Positions 17,481-26,894 are shown, counted from the stretch's first letter. The stretch: DNA of 64,000 bases from CBDFGE01 sp965247055 (GCA_965247055.1 CBDFGE010000004.1:186001-250000); one strand, 5' to 3'. Notes: a model not told the origin generated them from the letters alone. Made by a program: numbers and translations.

Positions 17481-18497
17481 ATGGCCGGCGAGACGTACCT
17501 GTCGGCCGGTGTTGACCAGGGGGCCCTCGCGGGTATCAAAGAGAGGATCGGTGCCTTCTGCCGCATCACCCACGGCCCCCAGGTACTGGGTGGCGTGGGC
17601 GGGTTCGCCGGGATGTACCGGCTAGAGGGATACGCGGAGCCGGTGCTCCTGGCCAGCGCCGACGGCGTCGGCACCAAGCTGAAAATAGGCGCTCTTCTGG
17701 GACACTACGAGTCTCTGGGTATCGACCTGGTCAACCTGAACGTCGACGACGTGGTCACGAGGGGGGGCAAGCCCCTGTTTTTCCTGGACTACGTCTCCAT
17801 GAGTACATTGGATGTCCAGCGCACCGACGCGCTGCTACGGGGCATGGCCTGGGCGTGCCGGGAGGTGGGATGTGCCCTTCTAGGGGGTGAGACCGCCATG
17901 ACGCCCGGCGTGTACGTGGGAGAGGACTTCGACCTGGCGGGCTTTGTGGTGGGTGTGGTGGAGCGAGCGTCGCTCATCGACGGCTCCCGTATCGCTGAGG
18001 GCGACGCCCTGCTTGGCATTCCCTCCAGTGGAGTCCATACGAACGGCCTCACTCTGGTGCGCCGCGTGTTCAACATAGAGGACAACCCGGCCGTCCTTCA
18101 TCGGCGTTACGACGAGCTGAACCATGCCCTGGGAGAGGAGCTCCTTATCCCCCACCGCTGCTATTACCCCATGCTGGAGCCGGCCTTTCCCATGATAAAG
18201 GGCATGGCCCACATCAGCGGGGGGGGGCTCGTTGAAAATGTGCCCAGGACCCTGTCTGCAGGGCTGTCCGCCCGGTTCTGGCTGGGCTCCTGGGACGTCC
18301 ATCCCATATTCGGTATCATCCAAAAGGAAGGGAACGTACACCGGGATGAGATGTTCCGGGTGTTCAACATGGGCCTCGGCATGGTCTTGGTGTGCGCTCC
18401 GGAGGCAGTAGAGACGATACGGGGTATGGTCCCCGATGCCAGAGTTGTGGGTGAGGTGGTCCCTCGCAGTGACGAGGCCCGGGTGGTGATTCAATAG
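17481..18497 (+). CDS. purM: Phosphoribosylformylglycinamidine cyclo-ligase (AIR synthetase)
   Basis: A 338-residue ATP-dependent enzyme that closes the imidazole ring of AIR in purine synthesis. Seen: LASADGVGTKLKIG (the ATP-binding Asp-Gly-Val-Gly-Thr-Lys motif), VDDVVTRGGKPLFFLDY, LLGGETAMTPGVY, and GMAHISGGGLVENVPR. The length is that of bacterial PurM. ATG at 17481 has a strong GAGGGAGG ribosome-binding site. It stands between purF and purH on the same strand, as in many purine operons, though no purN is present between it and purH. Confidence 0.96.
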   Translation: MAGETYLSAGVDQGALAGIKERIGAFCRITHGPQVLGGVGGFAGMYRLEGYAEPVLLASADGVGTKLKIGALLGHYESLGIDLVNLNVDDVVTRGGKPLFFLDYVSMSTLDVQRTDALLRGMAWACREVGCALLGGETAMTPGVYVGEDFDLAGFVVGVVERASLIDGSRIAEGDALLGIPSSGVHTNGLTLVRRVFNIEDNPAVLHRRYDELNHALGEELLIPHRCYYPMLEPAFPMIKGMAHISGGGLVENVPRTLSAGLSARFWLGSWDVHPIFGIIQKEGNVHRDEMFRVFNMGLGMVLVCAPEAVETIRGMVPDARVVGEVVPRSDEARVVIQ

Positions 18498-18559
18498 TGT
18501 CCTTGACCGCCGGCGCGGGCTGCGGTTAGGCCGGCGTACATGTCGAAGGGAGGACGGGT

Positions 18560-20119
18560 TTGGACAGGCTGGCCCTGGTCAGTGTCTACGACAAGACAGG
18601 GGTTGTTGAGTTCGCCAGGCGGCTGCACCAGTCGGGGATAGGGCTGATAAGCACGGGGGGCACTCACAGAACCCTTACCCAGGAGGGCTCGCTCCCGGTC
18701 CGCCAGGTGTCCGACCTGACGGGCTTTCCCGAGATTCTGGACGGGCGGGTCAAGACCCTCCATCCCCGGGTCCACGGAGGCCTCCTGGCCCGCAGAGACG
18801 TCCCTGCACACATGGAGGAGCTGAGCCAACAGGAGATCCAGGTCATAGACCTGGTGGTGGTAAATCTGTACCCGTTCCTGGAGACTATCAGCAGGCCCGG
18901 GGTAACCCTGGAGGAGGCGCTGGAGAACATCGACATCGGGGGCCCCACCCTACTGAGGGCAGGCGCCAAGAACTTCCCTTCGGTTACGGTGGTGGTGGAC
19001 CCCTCGGATTACCACTGGGTAGCTGAGCGCCTTGCGGACTCGGGGCCGAGCATCGAGGAGCGGCGCCAGTTGGCCTTCAAGGCCTTTCGCCACGTCTCAC
19101 TGTATGACACCGCGGTGGCGGGATACCTGGAGGGGCCGAGGGCGGATAAGGCTGACCCTGAACATGGCGGAGTGCTTCCCCAGGAGCTGGTCCTCGCCTA
19201 CCGCAGGCACCAGGAGCTGCGCTATGGCGAAAATCCCCATCAGAAGGGTGCCCTGTATGTGCCCGTCAGGGGGGGAGGGGGCGGTGTCGCCGCCGCCAGT
19301 CAGCTTCATGGCAAGGAGCTCTCCTACAACAACCTCCTGGACGCCGACGCCGCCTGGCGGACGGCGGGCGATTTCCAGGAGGCTGCGGTGGTGATCGTCA
19401 AGCACACCAACCCTTGTGGCCTGGCCTGCCATGCCGACCTTGCGGAGGCTTACCGCCGGGCCTATTCGGGGGATACCGTGTCGGCCTTCGGCGGTATCGT
19501 GGGGTTCAACCGCACCGTTACCGCGGCCGTGGCGAGGGAGATGAGTGGGGTGTTCTACGAGGTGGTGGTAGCCCCCGGTTACGAGCCGGAAGCGCTGGAG
19601 GTCCTGAGAAAGAGGCGCAACCTGCGCGTCCTGGAGGTGCCGAGCCCGGAGGAGGGCGCACCTTCCTTCGACCTCCGCCCCGTCGGCGGAGGGTTGCTGG
19701 TCCAGACCCAGGACCTGCTGGCCGAGGACCCCCAGTCCTGGACGAGGGTTACCGAAAGGGCGCCCACAGACCAGGAATGCCGGGACCTCGCCTTTGCCTG
19801 GAGGGCGGCGAAGCACATCAAGTCGAACGCGATCGTCCTTGCCCGGGACTGCACTCTCCTGGGAATGGGAGCCGGCCAGCCCAACCGGGTGACCAGCGTG
19901 CATCTGGCCGTTCGTGCCGCCGGGGACCGCTCCCGGAGCAGCGTCCTCGCCTCCGACGCCTTCTTCCCCTTTGCCGATGGCCTTGAGCTGGCCGCCGAGG
20001 GTGGGGTGGCCGCCGTCGTACAGCCGGGGGGCTCCATGCGGGATGAAGAGGTGATAGCGGCGGCGGACAGGCATGGCATCGCGATGCTGTTTACCGGCGT
20101 GAGACACTTCAGGCACTAG
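18560..20119 (+). CDS. purH: Bifunctional AICAR transformylase/IMP cyclohydrolase
   Basis: A 519-residue enzyme for the last two steps to IMP. The N-terminal cyclohydrolase domain starts LALVSVYDKTGVVEFAR and contains STGGTHRTL and GRVKTLHPRVHGG. The C-terminal transformylase domain has LRYGENPHQKGALYV and VVIVKHTNPCGLA, including the Lys-His pair used in formyl transfer, then KHIKSNAIVLA. It starts with TTG at 18560, preceded by GGGAGGA. The 62-base gap after purM and the shared strand suggest one operon. Confidence 0.96.
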   Translation: MDRLALVSVYDKTGVVEFARRLHQSGIGLISTGGTHRTLTQEGSLPVRQVSDLTGFPEILDGRVKTLHPRVHGGLLARRDVPAHMEELSQQEIQVIDLVVVNLYPFLETISRPGVTLEEALENIDIGGPTLLRAGAKNFPSVTVVVDPSDYHWVAERLADSGPSIEERRQLAFKAFRHVSLYDTAVAGYLEGPRADKADPEHGGVLPQELVLAYRRHQELRYGENPHQKGALYVPVRGGGGGVAAASQLHGKELSYNNLLDADAAWRTAGDFQEAAVVIVKHTNPCGLACHADLAEAYRRAYSGDTVSAFGGIVGFNRTVTAAVAREMSGVFYEVVVAPGYEPEALEVLRKRRNLRVLEVPSPEEGAPSFDLRPVGGGLLVQTQDLLAEDPQSWTRVTERAPTDQECRDLAFAWRAAKHIKSNAIVLARDCTLLGMGAGQPNRVTSVHLAVRAAGDRSRSSVLASDAFFPFADGLELAAEGGVAAVVQPGGSMRDEEVIAAADRHGIAMLFTGVRHFRH

Positions 20120-20235
20120 GCGGGCCGCAGGAACGGCAGCGGCCCACTCTACACACTCCAGATACATCCTTGAGGACCGTTCCGAGGTCCGCCGTCTGAT
20201 GGGGAATAAGGGAGGCGGGCCGGGGTGGCGCGAAT

Positions 20236-20997
20236 ATGGCGGATCGGCAGACGAGGCCCACGGTAGACATCGTGATACCCGTGTACAACGAGGAGAAGGA
20301 CCTCCCCCGCAGTGTCGAGATACTGACCCGGTTCCTGAGGGAGAACCTTGAGAACCCCTGGCGAGTGGTCGTCGCCGACAACGGCTCCACCGATAACACC
20401 CTCTCTGTCGCCGGGATGCTGTCCAGCAAGTACACCGGTGTTTCCTGCGTCCACATCCCACAGAAGGGAAGAGGAAACGCCCTGCGCCGCGTATGGCTGG
20501 AGAGCACCGCGGACATCGTCAGCTACATGGACGTGGACCTGTCCACCGACCTGAACCACTTTCCCGGCCTGATACAGGCCATCGAGGAGGGCTCCCACAT
20601 CGCCATAGGCAGCCGCCTCTCGAGGGGGTCCAGGGTGAAGCGGTCCTTCAAGCGAGAGTTCATCTCCCGGTCGTACAGCGCTATGATCAGGCTAATGTTC
20701 TTCACCCCCTTTCGGGACGCCCAGTGCGGGTTCAAGGCCCTTCGGCGGGAGACAGTGCAGGTCCTGGTGCCGCTGGTCAAGAACGGCAACTGGTTTTTTG
20801 ATACAGAGCTGCTTATCATCGCGGCCCGGCGGGGGTTACGGATAAAGGAGATTCCGGTGCATTGGGAGGACGATCCGGACAGCCGGGTCAAGATTATTCG
20901 CACTGCCTGGGAGGACATCAAGGGGCTTCTAAGGCTCCGCTTCGGCGGCATTCCCCGTCTACCATTGGCTGCGGAGGATAGCCGGCGAGTCCCCTGA
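20236..20997 (+). CDS. Family 2 glycosyltransferase (dolichyl-phosphate sugar synthase-like)
   Basis: A 253-residue GT-A-fold enzyme. The N-terminal nucleotide-sugar segment VDIVIPVYNEEKDLPRSVEI, ADNGSTDNT, the metal-binding SYMDVDLSTDLNHFP, and AQCGFKALRRET with the DTELLIIAARRGLRIKEIPV segment match the DPM1/undecaprenyl-phosphate sugar transferase group. There is no C-terminal membrane helix, so it is probably a peripheral enzyme transferring a sugar to a lipid carrier. It follows purH at 116 bases; no functional link is visible. Confidence 0.88.
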   Translation: MADRQTRPTVDIVIPVYNEEKDLPRSVEILTRFLRENLENPWRVVVADNGSTDNTLSVAGMLSSKYTGVSCVHIPQKGRGNALRRVWLESTADIVSYMDVDLSTDLNHFPGLIQAIEEGSHIAIGSRLSRGSRVKRSFKREFISRSYSAMIRLMFFTPFRDAQCGFKALRRETVQVLVPLVKNGNWFFDTELLIIAARRGLRIKEIPVHWEDDPDSRVKIIRTAWEDIKGLLRLRFGGIPRLPLAAEDSRRVP

Positions 20998-21110
20998 ACA
21001 GGACCCGACTCCGGCTTCCACACCTCCTTGGGGACTCCAGCCGCCGGTGGATGGTCCGTTGGTGGGTACATGGGCAGATGACGAGACGCGGGTGAATAAG
21101 GAGGGGAAAG

Positions 21111-22079
21111 GTGAAAGCTATTCGAATCCACGAGGTCGGGGGCCCGGAGGTCCTAAAGTACGAGGAGTGTCCTACCCCGATCCCAGGGCGAGGTGAAGTC
21201 CGCGTGGACGTGCGGGCCGTCGGCGTCAACTTCACCGACGTCAACACCAGGAAGGGGGTTAACCCGCCCGCCAGCCTCCCAATGACGCCCGGACGCGAGG
21301 CCGCCGGGGTGGTCTCGGCGGTGGGCGAGGGCGTGACCGAGGTGAAGGTGGGTGACCCGGTAGTCTACTGCTCGGTGACGGGCTCTTATGCCGAGCAGGT
21401 GGTGGTCCCGGGGAGCGTGCTTGTGAGGATTCCCGATGGGATGGATGCCAGGACTGCCGCCGGGGTACTGCTCCAGGGCATGACGGCCCACTTTCTGGCC
21501 AATAGCGCCTATCCGCTGAAGCCCGGAGACACCGCCCTGGTGCACGCGGGTGCCGGCGGGACCGGTCTGCTCCTGATTCAGATGGCCAAGCGGGCGGGGG
21601 CTCGGGTCTTCGCCACCGTTTCCACAGAGGAGAAGGCGGCGGTGGCCAGAGATGCGGGGGCCGACCGGGCCATCATCTACAGGAGGGAAGACTTCGAGCA
21701 AGAGGTAAAGGAAGCGACCGATGGCCGGGGAGTGGAGGTGGTCTACGACTCGGTGGGCAAAGTCACCCTTGAGAAGAGCCTGAACTGCGTCGCCCGCCGG
21801 GGATACCTGGCGCTGTACGGTTTCGCCAGCGGGCAGGTGCCCACGGTGAACATGGCGCTCCTGGCCAGAGGTTCGGTATACCTGACCCGTCCCACCCTGG
21901 ACGACTACGCCAGAGACCGTCAGGAGCTTCTAAGCAGGGCTGGAGAGGTGCTGGGGTGGGTGGCGTCGGGCGAGCTGAAGGTACGCATCGGCGGGACCTT
22001 CCCCCTTGCCGACGCCGCAGGGGCCCACCGCCAGCTCGAAGGACGCCACACCACCGGCAAGCTCTTGCTCATCCCGTAG
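21111..22079 (+). CDS. NAD(P)H:quinone oxidoreductase, zinc-independent MDR family
   Basis: A 322-residue medium-chain dehydrogenase/reductase. Seen: the GroES-like N-domain MKAIRIHEVGGPEVL with VGVNFTDVNTRKG, and the Rossmann motif HAGAGGTGLLLIQMAKRAGA. There are no zinc-ligand cysteines, as in quinone oxidoreductase (Qor-type) members. It reduces quinones or enones with NADPH; the natural substrate is unknown. The GTG start at 21111 is preceded by AAGGAGGGG. It is convergent with the GrdB-like gene and separated from it by a hairpin. Confidence 0.88.
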   Translation: MKAIRIHEVGGPEVLKYEECPTPIPGRGEVRVDVRAVGVNFTDVNTRKGVNPPASLPMTPGREAAGVVSAVGEGVTEVKVGDPVVYCSVTGSYAEQVVVPGSVLVRIPDGMDARTAAGVLLQGMTAHFLANSAYPLKPGDTALVHAGAGGTGLLLIQMAKRAGARVFATVSTEEKAAVARDAGADRAIIYRREDFEQEVKEATDGRGVEVVYDSVGKVTLEKSLNCVARRGYLALYGFASGQVPTVNMALLARGSVYLTRPTLDDYARDRQELLSRAGEVLGWVASGELKVRIGGTFPLADAAGAHRQLEGRHTTGKLLLIP

Positions 22080-22128
22080 CCGAGCGGGACCTCGTCAAGC
22101 GCCGTCGAGGTGTAGAAGCCGCCCTCGG

Positions 22129-22160
22129 GCTGAGACCCTCACGGCGGTAGGGGTCTCAGC
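22129..22160. terminator. Hairpin between convergent genes
   Basis: GCTGAGACC at 22129-22137 pairs with GGTCTCAGC at 22152-22160 around a 14-base loop. It lies between the converging quinone oxidoreductase and GrdB-like genes and overlaps the latter's stop codon. It may terminate both transcripts; no U-tract is present. Confidence 0.45.
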
Positions 22161-22956
22161 GCACGTAGGAAGCCAGGTAGCCTGGCCTGTATTCCCCGTC
22201 CTCCCAGCCGTCGTCCTCCTCGTCCCAGACGTAGGGTAAGCTGACTATCGTGCCCGGCGTGGTGATGCTCTCCAGGGCGCGGAAGGCGCCGCGCACGATG
22301 CTACGCTGTAGCTCCGTCTGGTGGGGCTTTCCCGTCTGGTGCCCCAGGGGGAAATTGACGAATACGGACCGGGGCGGCTTGACCGCCCTGGTGACGTCCA
22401 GGGCGGAGGTCATGGATATTGTGGAGATGCCGGCGCTTTCAGCGGCACGGGCGATCAGTCCCACGGACTGGTGGCACACCGGTCAGACGGGCACCAGGTA
22501 CAGTACGTCAACCCTCTGTTGGGTGAGCCGCTCAATCAGGCGGGGGGCCAGCTCCTCCCGTACCCTCCGGGCGGAATATATACCCCCCATGGCGCTGTAG
22601 GCCGGATCGGCGAACTCGCCGATTACGCCCTCCGCCTCCAGCTCGCGCATGCGCTCGATGGGGAAGACGCAGTTGGGGTCGGACGTCGCGTCCTCGGTGC
22701 GGTAGCCGAAGTGGGCTACCCGCAGCTCCTCGACGGGCACGTCCCTGGGTATCTCCTGGTGGGAGGTGTCGTCCCTGGTGTGGAAGGGAGGCTGGTCCTT
22801 ATGGTGGACTCCACCCGTGCTGACGAGGGCAACCCTACACCGGTCCAGGGGTTTGGCAAGGGGTGTCCAGGGCACGTCCTCGTTCACCACCCAGCGGTAG
22901 GGGGGATAGTCCGCGTATAGCTCGCGGGTGCGGGGAATGTAGTCTATGGGTGCCAT
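22156..22956 (-). CDS. GrdB-like reductase subunit, probable selenoprotein (UGA at codon 158)
   Basis: The frame runs from ATG at 22956 (GGAGAGG upstream) through one in-frame TGA at 22485-22483 to the stop at 22156. The TGA sits in VDVLYLVPV-(UGA)-PVCHQSVGLIARAAE, and coding similarity continues straight on (TSALDVTRAVKPPRSVFVNF, PGTIVSLPYVWD). The GrdB-type selenoprotein B family of glycine/betaine/sarcosine/D-proline reductases uses a redox-active U or C here; here it forms U-x-x-C. A hairpin suitable as a SECIS lies right after the UGA. About 266 residues if read through. The family is linked to reductive cleavage or redox chemistry, but stand-alone members like this have no assigned substrate. 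It lies 43 bases downstream of a DHA2 exporter. Confidence 0.75.
22456..22485 (-). promoter_or_regulatory. Candidate bacterial SECIS element
   Basis: Directly after the in-frame TGA (22485-22483), CAGTCC (22470-22465) and GGACTG (22461-22456) form a perfect 6-base stem with a GTG loop, 18 bases from the UGA. A short stem with a G early in the loop at this distance fits the bacterial SECIS pattern read by SelB. Confidence 0.55.
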
Positions 22957-22999
22957 ACTGTCCTCTCCTGTTCCCTTCGGTCCGCGATCTCTAGCGCCA

Positions 23000-24505
23000 T
23001 CAGCCTCCACCGTTAGCGGGCGAGCTCTCGACCCGGACCTCTCCGACCATCAGGGGAGACACTACCTCCCCTGACCCGCCGCCCTTCAGGAATGATATCA
23101 CGACTCCCACCAGCAACAGGCTGCCCATGATCAGGTAGGCCGTGCGTAGCCCCGACGTGAACGCCCTGAATACGTCTGCGCTCGCCCCCTCGGAGACCGC
23201 CTGAAGGCTGGGAGGATGGCCCATGGAGGCCATGGTGGCGGTTACAATGGCCGTGGCCACGGCGATGCTGGTGACGGTGGCCGAGTTTCGTATGAGCTGG
23301 GTAAGCGCCGACACGACGCCGTACTTGCTCTGGTCCACCACGCTGAGGATGGAGCTTGTGTTGGGCGAGTTGAACATCCCCAGTCCGCTGCTTTGCAGTA
23401 GCATCCCTGCCATGACCAGTCCCAGGGGAGAGGTCTCGGTAATCCTGGACAGGAGTAAGATGCCGGTGGCGGACAGGCATAGCCCGCCCACGTTTAGCTT
23501 CCTCCATCCGTACCGGTCGGACAGGCGCCCGCTCAGAGGGCCCATGATGATCATGGCGAGGGCATTGGGGACCATGATCAGCCCAACCGTGGCCGGCCCG
23601 TAGCCGAGGACCGATTGTAGATAGAGGGGCATCATGAACAGAATCGAGGAGGTGCCGAGAAAGGAGATGAACCCCGCGGATACCCCGAAGGCGAAGACAC
23701 GCCTTTTGAACAGCCTGAGGTCCAGCATGGGGTCGCTGGTGCGCAGCTCCCACCAGATGAAGGCGCCGAGGAACCCCGGGAAGCCGATCGCGGCGAACGC
23801 CATGGAGGGCGACGTCCAGCCGATGCGAGGTCCGATGGTCAGGCCAACCAGAAGGGTGGTGAGCGCTCCGGCGGATAGTGCAGCACCCAGGCCGTCGAAG
23901 GTAGGCCGCGGGCCGTCCTGCTGGACCCGGTCCTTGCTAAGGACCAGCAGTGCGGCTGCGATGGTAAGTATGCTCGCGGGGAGGTTGACGAAGAAGACCC
24001 ACCGCCAGCCCAGGGTGCTCACAAGAAGCCCGCCCAATGCCGGTCCCGCTATCAGTCCCGCTCCGACCACGCTCATGTGGGTGCCCAGCGCCTTCCCACG
24101 CTCTCTCGCGGGGAAGATGGAGGCGATCATGGCCATGCCGGTGGCCTGGGTCATGGCGGCCCCGCATCCCATCAGCACCCTGGCGAGGATGAGGGCAACC
24201 ACGTGGGTCGAGAAGCCCGCCAGAATCGCGGCCAGCATGAAGACGACGAATCCCGTAACATATATCCGTTTGCGGCCGACGAGGTCAGAAAGACGGCCTA
24301 TGGGCAGGATCAGGGCACTTATGGTTAGTCCGTAGCCCACGACAATCCACTGGAGGGTCGGCAGCTCGGTGTGGAAGTGGTCGGCGATGGTGGGCAGCGC
24401 CACGATGACCGTGCCGTGGTCAACGACGGATGTGAAAGTGCCGGCGGAGACCGCCAGGAAGGCCCACCACTTGTAGTTGGTGTTCCGGAGCAGGGTTGAG
24501 CTCAA
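23000..24505 (-). CDS. DHA2-family MFS multidrug exporter (EmrB/QacA type)
   Basis: A 501-residue 14-helix major facilitator. Seen: VVDHGTVIVALPTIADHF in helix 1, GRLSDLVGRKRIYVTGFVVF (motif A), ARVLMGCGAAMTQATGMAMI, and GPALGGLLVSTLGWRWVFFVN (motif C, drug-exporter type). It is likely a proton-driven exporter of hydrophobic compounds. The start appears to be a TTG at 24505; the nearest ribosome-binding site candidate (GGAGG) is about 14 bases off, so the start may be a few residues different. The GrdB-like gene follows closely, so the two may be co-transcribed. Confidence 0.87.
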   Translation of the reverse strand: MSSTLLRNTNYKWWAFLAVSAGTFTSVVDHGTVIVALPTIADHFHTELPTLQWIVVGYGLTISALILPIGRLSDLVGRKRIYVTGFVVFMLAAILAGFSTHVVALILARVLMGCGAAMTQATGMAMIASIFPARERGKALGTHMSVVGAGLIAGPALGGLLVSTLGWRWVFFVNLPASILTIAAALLVLSKDRVQQDGPRPTFDGLGAALSAGALTTLLVGLTIGPRIGWTSPSMAFAAIGFPGFLGAFIWWELRTSDPMLDLRLFKRRVFAFGVSAGFISFLGTSSILFMMPLYLQSVLGYGPATVGLIMVPNALAMIIMGPLSGRLSDRYGWRKLNVGGLCLSATGILLLSRITETSPLGLVMAGMLLQSSGLGMFNSPNTSSILSVVDQSKYGVVSALTQLIRNSATVTSIAVATAIVTATMASMGHPPSLQAVSEGASADVFRAFTSGLRTAYLIMGSLLLVGVVISFLKGGGSGEVVSPLMVGEVRVESSPANGGG

Positions 24506-24595
24506 GAGGGATCCGTTGCCTCCACTTAATCTCTATGGTCAGGCGTCGACCAGGTGCTCGGAGGAGGCAGAGATGGCGCCGATGTCAGCAGGGGC

Positions 24596-25759
24596 CTACC
24601 TGCGCTGGGCCCATGTCTGTTGCGCCGTTTCTAAGGCGTGATTCCTCTTGGCGTTGAAGTCGGGAATGTGGTCGCTCGACCACTGGTTGGACGCGTTGAG
24701 GCCGGCCAGAGAGCCCTGAAACTGGGGCATCACGTAGCGCGCCAGCAGCTCATAGCTGTGGAGCACCTTCTCCCGGGTCGCCCACTCGGTGCTCTGGACC
24801 AGCAGACCGCCGAAGCCGCCACTCTTCTCGTCCAGGCGCTTGATGCCTTCGATACAGTCGTCGGGAGTGCCTACGAGCCAGAGGCCCATGTCCGCCATGT
24901 GCTCGATTACCTTTTCGATGGGACCGTCGATATCCGACTTGCGCCCCAGGGTCCCTTCGTAATATTCTCGCTGGAAACGCCCCGCGCCCAGGGCCGCGTC
25001 CCGGATGGCTTCCTTGCGGGTCTCTGCCAGGAACATGGGTACCACCAGCCTCCACTCGTCTCGCCGCATGGTCTTTCCGTGCTCCGCCGCCGACTCCTGG
25101 GCGATGGCCCAGAGCTGCTGGAGGTTGGCCGCGCCGGGTGTCTCCCTGGGGATGCTGATCGTCAGAATGGCGGCCCCGTGCTTGCCTGCCAGCGCCACGC
25201 CCGCCGGCGACTGCACGGCGGCCACTGCAATGGGCATGTGGGGCCTCTGGTAGGGCCGGAGATGGATCGTCGCCTCGTGCAGCTCGAACCAGTCGCTCTT
25301 GTGGGTGATCGGCTCCGTCTCGGTAAACAGGCGAAGGATGATCCCCAGGGACTCATCCATCTTCTCCCGCTGGGTTGTGGGGTCGATGCCCAGCATGACC
25401 GCGTCCGAGACCAGGGCACCAGGACCCACACCCAGCATCACCCGGCCTCTGGTCATGTGGTCCAACTGCACCATCCGGTTGGCTACCATGAGGGGGTGGT
25501 GATAGGGCAGGCTTATCACCCCCGTACCCAGCTTGATGTGGCGTGTGCGCTCTGCCGCGAAGGCGATGAATATCTCGGGGGAGGCGATGGTCTCCCATCC
25601 GGCGCTGTGGTGCTCCCCGATCCAGGCCTCGTCGTACCCCAGGGCGTCCAGCCGCTGGACCAACTCGAGGTCTCTCTCCAGGGCAAGGGTTGGGTTCTCG
25701 CCGAGCCGGTGGAAGGGGGCCAGGAAGATTCCGAACTTCATGCGCTCGGGAAGGGTCAT
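24596..25759 (-). CDS. Luciferase-like (LLM class) flavin/F420-dependent oxidoreductase
   Basis: A 387-residue bacterial-luciferase-fold TIM barrel. Seen: MKFGIFLAPFH strand 1, LDALGYDEAWIGEHHSAGWE (luciferase-type EHH), TGVISLPYHHPLMVANRMVQ, DHMTRGRVMLGVGPGAL, and a C-terminal GTPDDCIEGIKRL motif typical of LLM monooxygenases. It oxidises a small substrate with FMNH2 or F420H2 and oxygen; the cofactor is undetermined. ATG at 25759 has GGAGAG upstream. It is preceded by a promoter at 25839-25868. Confidence 0.88.
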   Translation of the reverse strand: MTLPERMKFGIFLAPFHRLGENPTLALERDLELVQRLDALGYDEAWIGEHHSAGWETIASPEIFIAFAAERTRHIKLGTGVISLPYHHPLMVANRMVQLDHMTRGRVMLGVGPGALVSDAVMLGIDPTTQREKMDESLGIILRLFTETEPITHKSDWFELHEATIHLRPYQRPHMPIAVAAVQSPAGVALAGKHGAAILTISIPRETPGAANLQQLWAIAQESAAEHGKTMRRDEWRLVVPMFLAETRKEAIRDAALGAGRFQREYYEGTLGRKSDIDGPIEKVIEHMADMGLWLVGTPDDCIEGIKRLDEKSGGFGGLLVQSTEWATREKVLHSYELLARYVMPQFQGSLAGLNASNQWSSDHIPDFNAKRNHALETAQQTWAQRR

Positions 25760-25838
25760 TCTCGCTACTCTCCTCTCGGGGACCGCTCAAGCGGCAGCGT
25801 GGTACGTTGGGGACAAGGGAGGGAACTACACGCCCACA

Positions 25839-25868
25839 ATTATAATACCGCCGCGGTGCTACGAGCAA
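25839..25868 (-). promoter_or_regulatory. Promoter of the LLM oxidoreductase gene
   Basis: On the minus strand TTGCTC (25868-25863), 18-base spacer, TATAAT (25844-25839), giving a leader of about 73 bases. The -10 is perfect, the -35 fair. Confidence 0.55.
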
Positions 25869-26003
25869 CCGGTGAGAAGCTGGCGCGCCGGAGCTATAGG
25901 GGTAATGCGGGCGCTGGGGCCCCTGGGAGAGGTGCCGCGGGCGGCCGGATATTGGGTGAGTGCGGAGGCTATAGCGGTCCAGTCTGTCGGGTCGAGCCTG
26001 TGT

Positions 26004-26894
26004 TTAGCTGGGGGACCAGTTTATCTGGATCCTGTCGGGTGCGATGGGTACCATTGCGGTGTGGGAGATCTGCCTCTTCAGGTCTTCCACTACCAGTACG
26101 TTGTTGCCCAGCTCCAGTACCAGCTCGAAGGCGCCCCCACCATCTATCGGCCGTGCGTCGACCACCGAGCCCGCGCCGGCCATCCTGTCGACTACTTCCC
26201 AATACACCCCCAGGCGCTCCGCGTCGGGACAGGGTGTGAAGACCAGGGAGAGGCGACCCGAGTAGGTGGCGGGTAGCGGAGCCGACGAAGGATCGGATGG
26301 GAGGGTGGCCTCCTCAGTCGCGAACCAGTCAACGGGCGAGCCGCCGACCTGGGGCTCCGGGCCCACAGCTTCCCCGGATGGTGCTCGAGACGGAGGGGCA
26401 AGGGGCGGGTCTGTCTGTGGAGGCACCGGAGGCGACTCGGTGTTGGTCCACTCGATAAGGGGTAAGCCGCTCTCTGGGGCTGGAGGTTGAGGGCTACCCT
26501 GGGGCCACGAGCCCTCCCGGGACGTTCCCGTCGAAGGGGTAGTGGGTGGTGGAGCAGGAGGGGTGGGAGGGGCCTCCATGTTGGACCACTCGATCAAGGG
26601 AGAGCCGTTTTCCGGGACTGGAGGCTGGGGCCATGGGGCATCCAGGAACGTTCCCGGCGACGGATTAGCGGGTGGTGGGGTCGTCTGTGCAGGCGTCGTG
26701 GGGGTCTCCATATTGGTCCGCCCGACCATGGGAGAGCGGTCCTCCGGGGCTGGAGGTTGGGAGTCGGGCTGCGGCCATGAGTAATCGCAGGACGGTCCCA
26801 GGGGCTGAGTTGGGTCGCCCGTGCCCCGTGCCGGGTCCTTCGTGACCCGCATGCGCTCCAGCGAGTGGCGAAGCTCCGACAGCTCCCTCTTCAA
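26004..26894 (-). CDS. Proline-rich repeat protein with a C-terminal folded domain, unknown function
   Basis: A 296-residue protein not recognised. After a short N-terminal helix (MKRELSELRHSLERMRV) come three imperfect repeats of about 45 residues, each built on a W-P-Q then PPAPE-x-x-x-P-(M/L) pattern ending in W-x-N-x-E-x-P, rich in Pro, Ser and Thr. From about residue 210 a compact region follows (YSGRLSLVFTPCPDAERLG then FELVLELGNNVLVVEDLKRQ) that looks like a small beta-rich domain. Its start overlaps the stop of the preceding coiled-coil gene by four bases (ATGA), so the two are coupled. No signal peptide. The Pro-rich part is likely an extended linker. Confidence 0.7.
   Translation of the reverse strand: MKRELSELRHSLERMRVTKDPARGTGDPTQPLGPSCDYSWPQPDSQPPAPEDRSPMVGRTNMETPTTPAQTTPPPANPSPGTFLDAPWPQPPVPENGSPLIEWSNMEAPPTPPAPPPTTPSTGTSREGSWPQGSPQPPAPESGLPLIEWTNTESPPVPPQTDPPLAPPSRAPSGEAVGPEPQVGGSPVDWFATEEATLPSDPSSAPLPATYSGRLSLVFTPCPDAERLGVYWEVVDRMAGAGSVVDARPIDGGGAFELVLELGNNVLVVEDLKRQISHTAMVPIAPDRIQINWSPS

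Noticed and set aside
19097..20461. 454-codon minus-strand frame opposite purH
   Set aside because: Antisense to an unmistakable purH; no family similarity.
24638..26239. 533-codon plus-strand frame opposite the LLM oxidoreductase
   Set aside because: Antisense shadow of a well-supported gene, with biased composition and no domain.
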